Assembly (NCBI RefSeq): GCF_000315625.1
Contig: NW_005434599.1
Coordinates: 153,731 to 217,730 of the forward strand
DNA: 64,000 nt
Direction: 5' to 3'
Source of the DNA: Guillardia theta CCMP2712
Lineage: Eukaryota > Cryptophyceae > Pyrenomonadales > Geminigeraceae
Under the pieces are notes generated by a model that ran no database searches, was not told where the DNA came from, and was given only the letters and a program-made list of their open reading frames with translations. The position numbers and the translations under genes were made by a program. Shown one piece after another: positions 11,285-22,706 of this stretch; position 1 is the stretch's first letter; each line of letters opens with the position of its first letter.

Positions 11285-13778
11285 GACTTTTGTTCAGCTG
11301 GCTTATTGGCAGACCGAACCCCCCCCCCCTAGTAGTACACGCAAACGGTACTACGGTAGTACCGTCCTACCCACCCCCACCCCTACGACCCTCACCACCC
11401 GATCGGACATTGCCGCAGTGCGGCGGATCGCCAGGGCGGCGTAACTGACATGGAGGGGTAGTCTTAGGGGATTCGGCGGGGGTACTATCGTACCGGTACC
11501 GTACAGTTTCCTGGCTCGATGATAGCGTCTGGTAGGCCGGGCCGTAGGAGTAAAAGGAGCCCATAGGTACTAGGGTAGGGGTGGGGTTCTAATACGGTAC
11601 TGTACCCGATACTATGATAGTAGTAACAGCCTGGCTATGGGTCACCCCCCGACGTCAGTAGTAAAATTCATAGTGACCGAGGGGTGCGGCAGTGGGTCCG
11701 AGTAGCGACTGAAGTGACACACGTAACGTCTCTGAGTCTTTGCAGTAAAAATAGATCATGACCCCCAACGGGCACTTCAAGCCCGGAGCGAGTCCGGCGG
11801 CGCCCGCCGTGGCCGGGGCCCGGGGCCGCCCGGCATTGGTGGCCCGCCCCGGGCCCGGCCGCCGGTACGGCGGCGACGGTCACAGGTGTACTCAACTTAG
11901 CCTACGGTTCCGAAGTTCGCCGCAGCTGTGAACTTGCCTTAACTCAATCCTCCTCGACTCTCCGAGGCCTGCAGTCGCAGTGCCACGGATCATTGTCCTC
12001 GTACTGATTTTTAACTTAACTTTACCGTGTACGCCGGGTAACTTACTACTGAAAGGTACCGTACAGTACGGGACCGACCGGTTCCAGGCTAGGCGCGGCT
12101 GACGGCTCACACTACGCCGCCCGGCGGTTCAACCTAGCTCACACTTCGCACCCGTCCGATCACTACTACACGCACGGTACTAATTTTAATTTAACTTTGG
12201 CCGTAAACAAAAACCAGAGTCTCCGAAGTTGCCATTAGCCGGCCCGGCAGCCCCGGCCCGGGTGTACTGTGACGATCACGTACGCCGTACGGTAGTACAG
12301 TACGGTACCCGCGGTACATCACGTAGTCACTAGTACGGTCCGATCCCGATCGGACGGCGCCGCCGCGGGGCTGGTTCCGCCGGGCCGGGCGGTTTATGGC
12401 CGCGCACTGCGGTAGGAATAATATCAGGATGCAGAGAACTAACAGAGGTGATAAGAGATTGGTACAGATGTTCAAGCTTGTTTACTTCAAGCAACCCAGT
12501 CTCACAGAGACCCTTCACCTCATTCTCCTTTCCTTTCCTGCAAATGCGAGCGGCCCTTCTTCCCTCTCCCTCGGTCCCTCAATAAATAGGGCCCGGGATG
12601 CCTGGTCCTAGGAACTACCACTACCGGTACTCTACGCTTCGTATCCGCGGTATCATGGTCCTTCGACCGGTCCGAGCCCTAGCCCCATAGCCTGGAGGCT
12701 CCCTGGAACCTGTGTGTCTCTGCAACCTGCTGAGAGGTGGTCTCGTGCCTTCATCGTAGGACCTCCTGAAGAATAGTCATGATAGTACTGTCTTCTCTGA
12801 TCGAACCCCTTGTCCTTCCATTATCCATGACTGGCAGGGGTGATACTTCCGAAGTTCCAGCTTCCCACTAGCCGTTATTCCTGTCACTTGCTGTCCTGTC
12901 GTAGACTGATATAAGCTGACTCGCTTATCACCTGCTGCCATCCATGGGTCCTAGGTTCTTGCTGTCTTCTTCGTGATCCTCCTACGTCGTCCCTATTGTA
13001 GCTGTTGCTGTCCTTTCCGTGAGCTTGTGCACAGAGCCACATCGACTGCTTGACATGACCTGAGGTGAGGCTTGCTCTGATCACTTGCCTCAACACGCGA
13101 CCGTACGGCCCAGACGGTACCGTACGGCGGCGCCGGGCGGCGCCGGGCGGCCCCGGCGGCGTGCCAGCACCCGGCCCAGCTGACCGGCGGTCCGACGGTG
13201 GCCGCACCCACTGAGCCTTGCGCGCCGCCGCAGCACTGTTAACTGACTCTCTCAGTGACGGTGAATGGAAAGGTATCTCAGGTAAGTCACTGCCACCGCC
13301 TGAGTTTTCAATGGGAACAGCACTCAGTAGTGATGAACCGGGTTGGTTCTCCGGTGTCTTGCAAGTTGGTCCTCGACTTTTCCTCCTCGACTTTTCTCGA
13401 ATTTCCTCGTTCTGATGTAACTTACTTTTGATGATTGCGTCGGGAGCAAATGATGAGCCTGAGCGTGGCAGTCACGGCAGTGAACCGTGGCAGGCTGCCG
13501 GCCGTGACCCCGGCCGCGGCGTGCCCAACCTTCCAAATCAAGTTGAGGAAGGCTGCTTGTTTTGCAGAGGTGACCGTAATATCCATTCTTCATTAAAATT
13601 ATTTCGTTGACAATCAGCAACCTTGCTACTAAAGCGTTGCTTGAAACTCCGGAAAATGAAAATGATGCACTCAGACAACTATCTATGTCGCGTTAAGAAT
13701 AAATCAAAGCATCACTGATTGTGGTTCCGCATATATCTGATCACGTCTTCGATCACTTCTCGGATCAGTAGCATCGAA
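11285..13778. other. Long intergenic region: GTAC-rich and GC-island DNA
   Basis: No gene is supported across about 2.5 kb. 11320-11660 is dominated by GTAC, CGGTAC and TAGGGG motifs. 11780-12400 and 13090-13220 are GC-rich palindromic islands (CCGGGCC, GGCGCC, GTACGGT). 12640-13080 is plain mixed sequence. 13220-13770 has scattered TGACTCTCTCAGTGA-like pieces grading into ordinary AT-balanced DNA downstream of the next gene. Confidence 0.6.
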
Positions 13779-14714
13779 TCACGAGGTCTTCTGCGAGGGA
13801 GAGTTGAATGCCTTGGCCACTGCCTTGCCCAATGTATCCATGTCCTGCATAAATGTCCTAACAGGGTCAGCCGGCTGTTGAGCTCCGAGCTTCACCTTGG
13901 TTTTCTCTTGACCCTCTACCTTGTGTGAGACTGAGACTTCAGCGGAATCAGCTGCACCAGTTCGCATCCACTCATCGTATATCAAGCTGTCAGCTTGTTC
14001 CTTCGCTGTTTTCCGCTCCATGTCATTCCTCACCACGGCCACGAGCTCACATCGAAGCCCTGCTTTCTTCACGTCCCTGGCAAGTTTGATAGCAGAACTG
14101 GGAGAGAGCATCTTAAAGTCGTATACAAATACACGCGGGTTGCGCTGGAGGAGTTCCTGGAAGATGCTCAAGCCGTCGAAACCGAGGTTCAAGAAGGCCG
14201 AAGGAACTTTCATCTTCTCGCTCGCTGCATAGATCTCAACCGCTTCAACGGGGCTCACGGCTGCCATGACCAGATCACCGGCCTGCAAGTTGTCAATTTT
14301 GTATCCATGATGTGAGTTGTCGAGCTCCTTCGAGTAGATAATTCTGTTTGCTCCGGCTGACTTCTGAAGAAACTTCATGAACACAAAACGAGCGATAGGC
14401 ATGGCAACAAACAAGGCTCCTGCCGCTAATCCTGCATAGCTCAGGGGACCACGATTTGATTGATTCAGAAGCTGCTTCTGCAGAGACTGCAGTTTAATTG
14501 CCCACGTGGAGAAGACCTCTGAAGAAAGCTGCATAATGGATCTTGCTTGTGGCTGCAGATGCGAACCAATGTATGACAGTGCATCTTGAGATTGTACAAT
14601 CACAAACTCCATACCGGAACGCCCTTGCACCATTAAAATCTGCCATCCTTCCTTGCCTGCCTTGATCGCTACATCGATGCCGTCTCGGGCTTTGCTAACA
14701 ACGTCGGCAAGCAT
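13779..14714 (-). CDS. Single-pass membrane protein, unknown function
   Basis: One long exon encodes 311 aa from the first ATG. The frame stays open upstream to a good acceptor (TTTCAG/AGCGGGG at about 14743), so a 5' exon probably exists that I cannot place. Residues about 1-95 are amphipathic and helix-forming. A transmembrane segment at about 95-115 (GPLSYAGLAAGALFVAMPIARFVFM) is followed by a soluble domain (YKIDNLQAGDLVMAAVSPVEAVEIYA...SAFLNLGFDGLSIFQEL) and a charged tail with SVSHKVEGQEKTKVKLG. I do not recognise the family. The regular hydrophobic pattern and lack of low complexity make a real gene likely. Confidence 0.7.
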   Translation of the reverse strand: MLADVVSKARDGIDVAIKAGKEGWQILMVQGRSGMEFVIVQSQDALSYIGSHLQPQARSIMQLSSEVFSTWAIKLQSLQKQLLNQSNRGPLSYAGLAAGALFVAMPIARFVFMKFLQKSAGANRIIYSKELDNSHHGYKIDNLQAGDLVMAAVSPVEAVEIYAASEKMKVPSAFLNLGFDGLSIFQELLQRNPRVFVYDFKMLSPSSAIKLARDVKKAGLRCELVAVVRNDMERKTAKEQADSLIYDEWMRTGAADSAEVSVSHKVEGQEKTKVKLGAQQPADPVRTFMQDMDTLGKAVAKAFNSPSQKTS

Positions 14715-14744
14715 TGCAAGTGTCGTACCAACTTCCCCGCTCTG

Positions 14745-16810
14745 AAAGCATTTGTTAGAAGCTCAAAGCGAGGAAATGTATTCAAAGTATTCTTTCTCGG
14801 TGATGAGATTAAGAGTTTAGTAAGGATGTATATTAGACACCACAACCCATCCAAGTGTGCGATGAAAGATTCCCCCCGTTCATCTTCCATGCTCCCTCAT
14901 ATCTTCTTCATCTCATCAGATCTGCCTCATCCCCAACATATGCAGTTCTCGCTCCAGCATTTCTTTAGTATTCTCTATCTTGTCATCGCTGTCATCGTTG
15001 AGCTATCTGACATCTTTTGCCCGTCCCAACTTGTGCGGTCCAGACCTTTCCTGACTGAACTGTCCAGTCCCTTTCAACCTAACCTCTACCTGACCTTACT
15101 TGACCTGACCTGTAGCATCAACAACATCCGACATCACATGAATCATATTCTCATCATCATCGTCATGACACAGCCGCTCATCTTCCGCTTCGCCCCCTTG
15201 CGCTCCCTCAACTACATTACGATGAGGCGTACATGGCACCCACCCTTCCCACCACCCATTTAAACCCTCATACCCTCAAACATCGAGTACCCCTCAAATT
15301 TACCATCAACTTCCCTAGATTCCACCCCTCCTCAGATCTGTGACTGGGTGGTACAAGAATCTGCACCGAAGGTCGGTCCATATCCAATGAGGGTGGGGGA
15401 GGGTCCTAGCAAATATGAAAATAGACTATGACCAGGTGCTAGGATCATTCCGTTATATTCCCATGGACCACCACCCCTACGGTGCGTCATAGAGGTGGGA
15501 CAAGACACACCAATACCACCCCCCTTTCTACCAGCTTTAGAACCCCTACTTTGATAGTTGTGCGGACCCACTGCCAAATGACCCCACCCCGCGATGAGAT
15601 ACAGTCCAGTAGTGCTGTTGTCGAAGTACCCACCTTCAAATATTTGGACCCCCTCTTGTCATGTGTAATGGAGGGGTATAATTCGGTGTGTGTATCACCC
15701 CTACCCTCATCGATCTCATTAGGAAACTAACAACCGTTACAGAGCCGTTATATGAACTTCAGCCCGGACTCCGGCGCCGGGCGGCCGGACTCAGCGGCGC
15801 CGGCGGCCCCCGGGCCCCGGACGGCGCGGCGGCACTCCGTCCCGGGTCGTCTCCGACCCGGACCGCGGCCGCCGGCGGGCCGGGAGTCGAGGGCCGCCTC
15901 AGCGGACCGCCGGACCGTGGCGGCCGCCTCGGAGGCTCGAACTGGCGATGGCACCGTGACTGATCAAACTTCTGGCGACGGTTTACTCAGTCGGACTGAA
16001 CGGTACTAGCCTCGGACCCGATGATCTCACTGAGCCGCGGCCGCCCGGCCGGGCCGCCGCCAGCCGGCGCCGACGGCGAGTCCATCCCCGGGGAGCTGAG
16101 CCTGCGCCGGGTCGGACCGTCGACGGCGACTCCGACTTACGACAGGATACCAAAGCAACACAGCATGTCCGATTCGATGCTCTCGACGGTAGAAACTTCA
16201 GGGAACTCAACCCTACAAGGACAAGATTCACACTGATCCAGCAGCAGAGTCGTCGGATCATCGCGCCGTGAGCCGCTAGTAGCCTTCAGGGCTGATAAGT
16301 CTCCGAAGCTTCATCTCGCCCTCACAAGTTCCTCTCATTCGTCGTCGTCGTCGTCTTCATCGCCGGTCATCGGAACCCTGAGAGGCTTTCCACTGCTACC
16401 GATCGCTTGAATGTCCGGACGGTTTGCAAACTTTGGGGCAGAGTGTCAGAGACGCAGCATCGGGCGCACAAAGGAGCAGAAGACACCCTCTATCACCTGC
16501 AGGATCGGGCTGCTCGTTGTGACGAATCGCAACCTGGAGCCAAAGTTCACCATGATGAAGAGGATTAAGTAAGAAGAGGAGAGAGGGGAGAAGTCTGGTC
16601 CAGCAGGACTCCAGGATGCACCCACCTTCCATCCACCCCACTCGACATCAACGTAGACATCGGGCCATGCTGATGAACCACGCGGGAGCGACAGAAATCA
16701 GTTGACAAGCACATGAGGTGGAGGATGTACCGGCCTCGGAGGGGTTGTGGTCTGGAGCTCAGAAAGCAGCGCAGTTCCCCTGTCCCCGACCAAGTCACTT
16801 GGATTGCACG
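14745..16810. other. Intergenic region, no gene supported
   Basis: 14745-15200 is T/C-rich. 15220-15720 carries many TACCCC/GGGGTA and ACCCCTAC motifs on both strands. 15750-16130 is a GC-rich palindromic island. 16140-16810 looks unremarkable; short open frames on both strands show no domain, repeat or splice-consistent chain. Confidence 0.5.
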
Positions 16811-16813
16811 AGA

Positions 16814-17301
16814 TTATGGAGATGCAGACTTGTCGTATGATGAAGACAAGGCGTGCAGACTGTCAATCGTCTGCTGGAGTTTTGCAATCTGTGCAGAATT
16901 CGTCACAGGAGGAAGAGCAAACAGATGTAGCGAGAGATGTAATACCTTCATTGCCAGGAGTCTTTCAAGAAACTCTTTCGGTTGTTCGAGCTCTTGTCCA
17001 TGTCTATTCACCTTGACATGTTCATCGTCAGCACACAACTCAACAGATGCCACCTATCGTCGTCTTCTCACCATCGCTTTTGCTTTGCACAGGTCGGCAT
17101 CTATCTCGTTCACTTCAGCTTCGAGCTGCGTTTTCAGGGAGTGCAGCGATGCAAGAACCCAGGGAGCTAGATCAAGATTCTTCTTTAGAGAGTTGAACGC
17201 AGAGAGCAAGAAATGGCCAGTAGAGAAAAGTCGGTGGGGAAGGAGCCTCTAGAAACTACGGGCAGGTGCTCTTGGGACAGGGGAGGATATTTATCAGGCA
17301 T
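16814..17301 (-). CDS. Small coiled-coil protein (97 aa), unrecognised
   Basis: Four short exons (17301-17260, 17182-17072, 17011-16946, 16888-16814) join in phase through introns of about 57-77 nt with GT-AG ends. The start MPDKYPPLSQEHLP leads to two amphipathic helices: KNLDLAPWVLASLHSLKTQL...EIDADLCKAKAM and ELEQPKEFLERLLAMK/IAKLQQTIDSLHALSSSY. Size and lay-out resemble small subunits of multi-protein assemblies (BLOC-1, dynactin or Mediator type), but no family is identifiable. Too short per exon to stand out as an open frame; support comes from the consistent splice phases and heptad pattern. Confidence 0.45.
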
Positions 17302-17841
17302 CTTTCGAATCGGTGGAAACGGAAAATAAGAGGAGGAATATTAGATACTGAGTAATAGAGTGATTCTCAGTATCGCCCATCGATCTACCCCTCTCTTCCC
17401 TTCCTTGTGACCATTCTTTCCCACCTCCGCCATTCCCACTTCTCAACTTCCCGCACCCCTCGACCCGCTGCCCCATTCCCATACTATCACGCCCTGCTCT
17501 CTGTCTCTCCCCTCTCCCACTCTCATACTCCTCTTCGAGCTCCTCCTCCTCCGCCCGGTCCTCCTCCTCCCTTACCGTCCATGTCGTTGGAACTACGAAT
17601 CCGCCATCGGCCGCGGCCCGAGCCCGCCTCACTATTCTTACCTAACACCAGGAGGGTGGGCTGTTATAAATAGGGTAGGGGTACTTTATTTGTGGTTTAG
17701 AAGGGGTTATTTGATAGTATATTTTGGGGGTTATCAGTTCTTGGTTGAGAATGTGTCAAGGGGGTGGTACATCATGTAGGGTGGTGTTCTGTGGGTAAAG
17801 GGGTGGGTGGGTAGGGAGAAAGGGGAAATTGCAGGCTCGTG
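17302..17841. other. Intergenic, CT-rich then G-run DNA
   Basis: 17380-17640 is C/T-rich with open frames of low complexity. 17650-17820 contains GGGTAGGGG-like runs (GGTAGGGGTAC, GGGGGTTA, GGGGTGGGTGG), the same style as other gene borders here. It probably includes divergent promoters for the coiled-coil gene and the WD40 gene. Confidence 0.5.
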
Positions 17842-19394
17842 ATGGAGTGGGCGAAAGGCGATGGTGCAGGGGACGCGGTGGCAGCAGACGAGGAAGGAGA
17901 AGAGGTAAGAATGCACATGCGTGTATGAGCAGAAGAGGAGGAGGGGTGGGGAGGGGAGGAAGACGGAGTGGAAGGAGAAGAGTGGGAAGGAGTGATGATG
18001 GAAAGGAGATAGGAGGGAGGATGAGGCTATTCAGGTAGGAATGGTTCGCAGATGACGGTGTGATAGCAAAGTGAAGACGAGGCTATCTGCGGTGAGAGGA
18101 TAGTAGTTGACAACAACAAGAATCGTTCGAGTGAGGATTTTGGATGGGGCTGGATTATATCCTCTGCTTCTGACAGCGCTGGCTACGAAGTCCCTCCTCC
18201 CTGTCAAACTCACTTTCTTTGGGTAGGTTTACCTCGGAACTTCGAAGCTGTTTGGGAATCAGTGGGATGGGAGCGTAACCTTTCTGGCAAAGGACAAGAG
18301 CAGGAGGACTTGTCAACTCCCCTGCGGCGTCTCCGATGTTGCCTTCGTCGGCTCAAAGTCGCACATCGGCGTCGCATGCGATGACGGAAACGTGCTAGTC
18401 CTTGAGTCCTCGTCCATGGGTGTGGAAGGATGGCGACCTCTACACATCCTCGCAGAGCATGACGACATGGTCACCTCCGTGGGCCCCTGCCTGTCTACAT
18501 CTGGCAAGCTTGCCAGCGCAAGTGCCGATGGCAGCGTCAAGACATGGAGCCTTGCTGTGAGCGGAGAGTCCGGAAGCCTCTCGACCTTCTCAGGTCCTAC
18601 TTGCTGCCTCGCTACCTTGCTCGAGAGGAGGAGGTGACGTGACGCGCAGGTCACAACGCGGCTGTGTGGGATGTGGAGTTTCACCCTGATGACGAGCATG
18701 TGGGTATCGGATCTCTGCTTGTTCCCCCCTCACCACACGATCAGGTGCTGGCGAGTGTTGGGCAGGACGGGACTCTCCGACTTTGGGATGATCGAACAAG
18801 TGGAGGCGGCGCGAGCGTGATGACGTCAGAAAACCAGGTCCGTTGCTCCCCCAGTCAGCCCTGCCTTGACTTGGCCCCAGAACCACCCTCTCTTCTGCTT
18901 GTCCTGGCTCAAGAATGCCAGCATGCAGATAGCAGTGGGTTCAGAGGAGGGCAAGGTTATCATCTACGACGCCAGGGACCTTCAGGTTCGGCCAGCGAGC
19001 AGGAGGGAGCGGGGGAGGACAGGAGCAGGAGGGATGGGGAGGGACAGGAGCAGGAGGAAGGATGACAGTGGCTGATGCGTTGCTCAATAGAAGGCCTGCT
19101 CGACTTTCAAGGCCCATGACGACAGTGTCCGGCGTATCGTACCAGCAGGTTCAGTGGGATCGCGGGGTGCGCCTCTTGTCTGACATCTGCTGGCTTGTCT
19201 GTACAGGTGCTGGCATCGTCTCTGCTGGGGATGATTGCGCTGTCAAGTACACGAGGGCTGACAGTGCCGACTTGAAACCTTCCTTGGTCTACAAGCACAA
19301 GGACTATGTTCGCGGTCTCTGTACAATTTCCGCTGGAAAGCAAGTACTCAGTTACTCGTGGGACCATACCCTTATTTGCTCTAGTCTCAGTTGA
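17842..19394 (+). CDS. WD40-repeat protein resembling WDR77/MEP50
   Basis: Seven exons: 17842-17904, 18227-18593, 18650-18699, 18745-18837, 18881-18985, 19091-19148, 19207-19394. They total 307 aa, all in phase. Visible WD40 blades include VSDVAFVGSKSHIGVACDDG, GKLASASADGSVKTWSL, VWDVEFHPDDEHVLASVGQDGTLRLWDDR, GSEEGKVIIYDARD and GAGIVSAGDDCAVKY. The final HKDYVRGLCTI...SYSWDHTL matches the closing blade of methylosome protein 50 (family pattern HRDFVRDATW...VGWDHQ). MEP50 is the obligate partner of the arginine methyltransferase PRMT5. The WDR77 identity is inferred from order and the last blade; another WD40 adaptor is possible. Exon 1 (MEWAKGDGAGD) is the least certain. Confidence 0.7.
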
Positions 19395-19497
19395 TTGAAA
19401 ACTGATTTGACTACCGCTCGTGCCACATCCAAGACTTGAACTCCAACTCCCGGGGTCACCGTCGCTGGGCCATGTTAAACGGGTTTTATTGCATGCA

Positions 19498-22400
19498 TCA
19501 TGAAAGTTGGTACTGCTGAGCCAAAGTCTGGATCGTGGGAGCCAAGTTGGGAGCCTGCGAGGCTGTTTGCTGCAGCTTCTCGATCACAAACCTCCCAGCG
19601 TCCGGGACATCCTGCATGCTAGTGAGCCACACTTGCTCACAACTCCATAATAGCGAGAGCAGCATACCGGGAGAGGGTCAGTGGCTGCCTTGTCCTGCGC
19701 TGCGTTGTGTAGCGCCATGAAGGATGAGTTGTTGTAGCTGACCAAGAATTCAAAGTCCACATCGTCTTCAACATTGTTGTTCATATGAATACCCCCCTGC
19801 CCATAGATGTCAACAACAGCGCCGTTTGATTCAACATGCATCACCCGATTGTTCTGTAAAGATTTACATACTGCATCCATGGCAGTGGCCCAGCACCCAT
19901 ACTTGTGTGCCCTTGGGCTTTCACATAATAGTCTGCACATACCGATCTAGAAACAGTGTCACACAACTCGCACCTACACGCACCAACAGTTGACACCTGG
20001 CAAACTTTCTTATCAATTGAGTCGTTGACAACTTGATTTAACTTGGGAACCCAGACGTGACTGCAGCGAAAATCGTCAGATGGTGTCGAGTGTTTCCCCA
20101 CAGGCTCACGTCAAGAACTGCTCCATGAGACCAGCCTGAGTTGATTCAAGTTGGTCCAGCAACATCTCGGGTCCATGCTTAGCGATGTACAGGCTGAAAA
20201 AGACTATCAAGCCACGCAAGAACTTTCCGTTGCTAGCTTGTGGAAGCTTTTGGAACCTATCACGCCCTGTCAGTACTTAATTCACGAAGTCAGTGATGGG
20301 CTGACCTATCCAGAGCAGCATTTGTCAACACAGGCAAGAATTCGGGATACTTGCTTGACGGAACATGGCAAAGGATCGAGTTCAGAATACCAAAAGCATA
20401 GTTATCTGTCATCTTCGACATCATCAAAAATTGTATAAGGCCAAGTATTTGATGGAACAAAGCCTGGTTAGCGATAATGACGTCGGTAATGCGATTGATG
20501 TAGGCTTTGATCAGTCGGCTCAATGCAGGTTGATTGGCCTTTGATGCCCACACTGGTTGTTGCAAAAGAATAGGCAGGGTTTGAACATAGACTTCCGGGA
20601 TCGGGGCAGGTCGCTTCTCGAGCAGTTGCGCCACCAGTTGAACAAAGTAAGGCTGGAATTCAGTAATGTCTTGCTCCATGACCATCTTGAACGGTGGCAA
20701 CAACATTCCTTCCATCGCATTGACAGCGTTGACGTCACCAGCGACGCATATTTGCTTGATAACTCCTGCTAACGTCTCAAGATGTAATGATGAAACGCTG
20801 GATTCTTCGGAGCAATGTTCTGCTGGAAAGACTTGCACAGGTCGCTCAAAATTTCAGTTAGCTTTCCGGCCAGCAGAGCAGCAACCGTGACAACATCAGC
20901 CTGAGCCACGTTGATCATCCTCATGACACACTTCATGATGTGGGGATTCTCCTTTGACGCAGTATGGTTGAGGGCAGCGAACAAGTTGGTCAAAAACGGC
21001 TGCAACATGGGCTGCAGCTCCACCCTGCCCACCCTGGGAACTTCTCCATCCTTGACAGTCAGCATCTTCTCCAAGCAACATGCTGCGTAGGTGTGGACGA
21101 TGCAGTCTTGCGAAGTCAAGAGGACATTCAAAATAGGAAACATGACTGCATAGGCCTCCTTAGGAAGCTGGTTTCGGAAGATAAGCAGAAACTTGAGCAA
21201 GTCCGCCATAAGAATTGGATTCTTAGAGACGTTCGCTGCAGTCACAGCTTGCAAATCTGGAAGGACATAACGCTGAAAGAACGAAACGATGTCAACGTGC
21301 GGGTTGATCATCACAACACCTCCTGCTTTTGTCTCAGCCTTGACAGCCAAGGCGATGAACAGATAGATTGCGGCATCTTTTGCCTTCCACTTGCTGTTAT
21401 CTGCCTGGTACTGATTCAGAGCTGATTCTATCTCAGTCATGCAAAGTTGCGAAGTAGGCGCTTCAAAGTGAATACACATTGCATTCACCAACTCACATGT
21501 CACTCCCCTCCTTGTGTCTGTGACTCCACCTTCCAGGTCGCGTTGCATATACTCCAAGGGGTTGTCTTCAAAATCTTCTTCATCGCTTTCACGAATGCGC
21601 AGTCCAGGCACGACGACATTGTTCACAATGCTCTGCAGGTGCGCTGGTTGGAAGAAGGTGTAGTGCGTGCCTTTCAACACCGAGGACAAGAACCTGATGG
21701 CGGCAGCAGCCAGCTGATCGAATTGATATTGAACACCGAGATGCGTCAAGAGCGCCCAAACATCTTCCACAAAGGTTCCAAGGTGCTTCTGGAAGACCGG
21801 TCTTTCATCGGGCCTTGAGCCTCGATCCGAGTCATCCACAATGACGATGTACTTGTCAGCATACAGATGCAGGGCCTCGCAGATGGCTCGTTGCATCTGG
21901 TAGAGTGAAGAGAGCTTCTCGTCATTATCGTTGAAGAGAGCTTTCACAGGATCTGGAAGGTTTAGAAGTTGGTGAAACCCTTGCATCCACACATCCAAGT
22001 TGTCCTCAAACACCTCTGGGATATCTTGGTAGTTCAAATCGTAAAAGATGCGAGCCAGGAGTTCAAGCGTCTGAAAAAGGACCTCCAGAATGGCTTTGTT
22101 TCCGGATTGTTGTTGTACCATGGCCAGACAGCTCGAGTGTGTCCTGAGAAGCCTTTCGTGAAGTGCCAAGACTGCTTTGATTTCAGCCCACAGTTCGTCC
22201 GTGTGAGAGGCAGTCACATACTTCTGCGCGATAGCATGGATAATCTTTAAGGTTGCAACAGCAACTGCTGGATTGTCGCTGTCCAGATTCGACATGAGCT
22301 GCGGCAAGAGCTCGGGCCACTTTTGATCAAGAGGGAAGTCAGCATTGCAGATCGTGCTCAAAGATTCAGACAAGAAAGGCTGCAATTTCTCAGGCACAGT

Positions 22401-22706
22401 CATACTAGCCGACACGATCTCGGCCTTGACAGCAGCCTTATCAGCGTCCGAGATAGAGAAATCATGACTCTCGCTAGCAATCCAGTGGTTATTGATCAAG
22501 TTCTTCAGCTGGATTGCACCTTGAAGCCGAATCTCAGCAGCAGGCTCGGAGGCACCAACTAGTCTCAACAGGAGCAGAGGGTATCCAGGCTGTACTTTGG
22601 CTTGATTCAGCTGCGCTTCTGCTCCCTTCCTAGCAGTTGGGTCCGGAGACAAAGTCTGTCCAAGAAAGTTTGCTAGATGCTGTAGGTTCTCAGGTGTAGG
22701 ATTCAT
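19498..22706 (-). CDS. CSE1L: Exportin-2 (CSE1/CAS), importin-alpha re-exporter
   Basis: A long first exon (22706-20306) and four short ones (20256-20110, 20060-19980, 19932-19668, 19611-19498) give about 1002 aa; the human protein has 971. It starts MNPTPENLQHLANFLGQTL with the importin-beta N-terminal HEAT region (AEIRLQGAIQLKNLINNHW). The CAS signatures NPLEYMQRDLEGGVTDTRR, KDAAIYLFIALA and HTYAACCLEKML follow, and the end is DVPDAGRFVIEKLQQTA. With RanGTP, CAS returns importin-alpha to the cytosol. Anomaly: exon 1 needs one extra base near 20779. The frame ending HHYILRR and the frame starting LETLAGVIKQIC abut exactly where the family continues unbroken, and the downstream splice phase also demands +1. 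This looks like a single-base deletion or assembly error. Confidence 0.93.

Noticed and set aside
15748-16261. Several Arg/Pro/Gly-rich frames in the 15.75-16.13 kb island
   Set aside because: GC-rich palindromic DNA gives open frames on both strands; no codon bias or domain.
17294-17632. 112-aa Glu/Gly/Arg-rich minus-strand frame
   Set aside because: Low-complexity translation of CT-rich DNA overlapping the first exon of the small coiled-coil gene in another frame.
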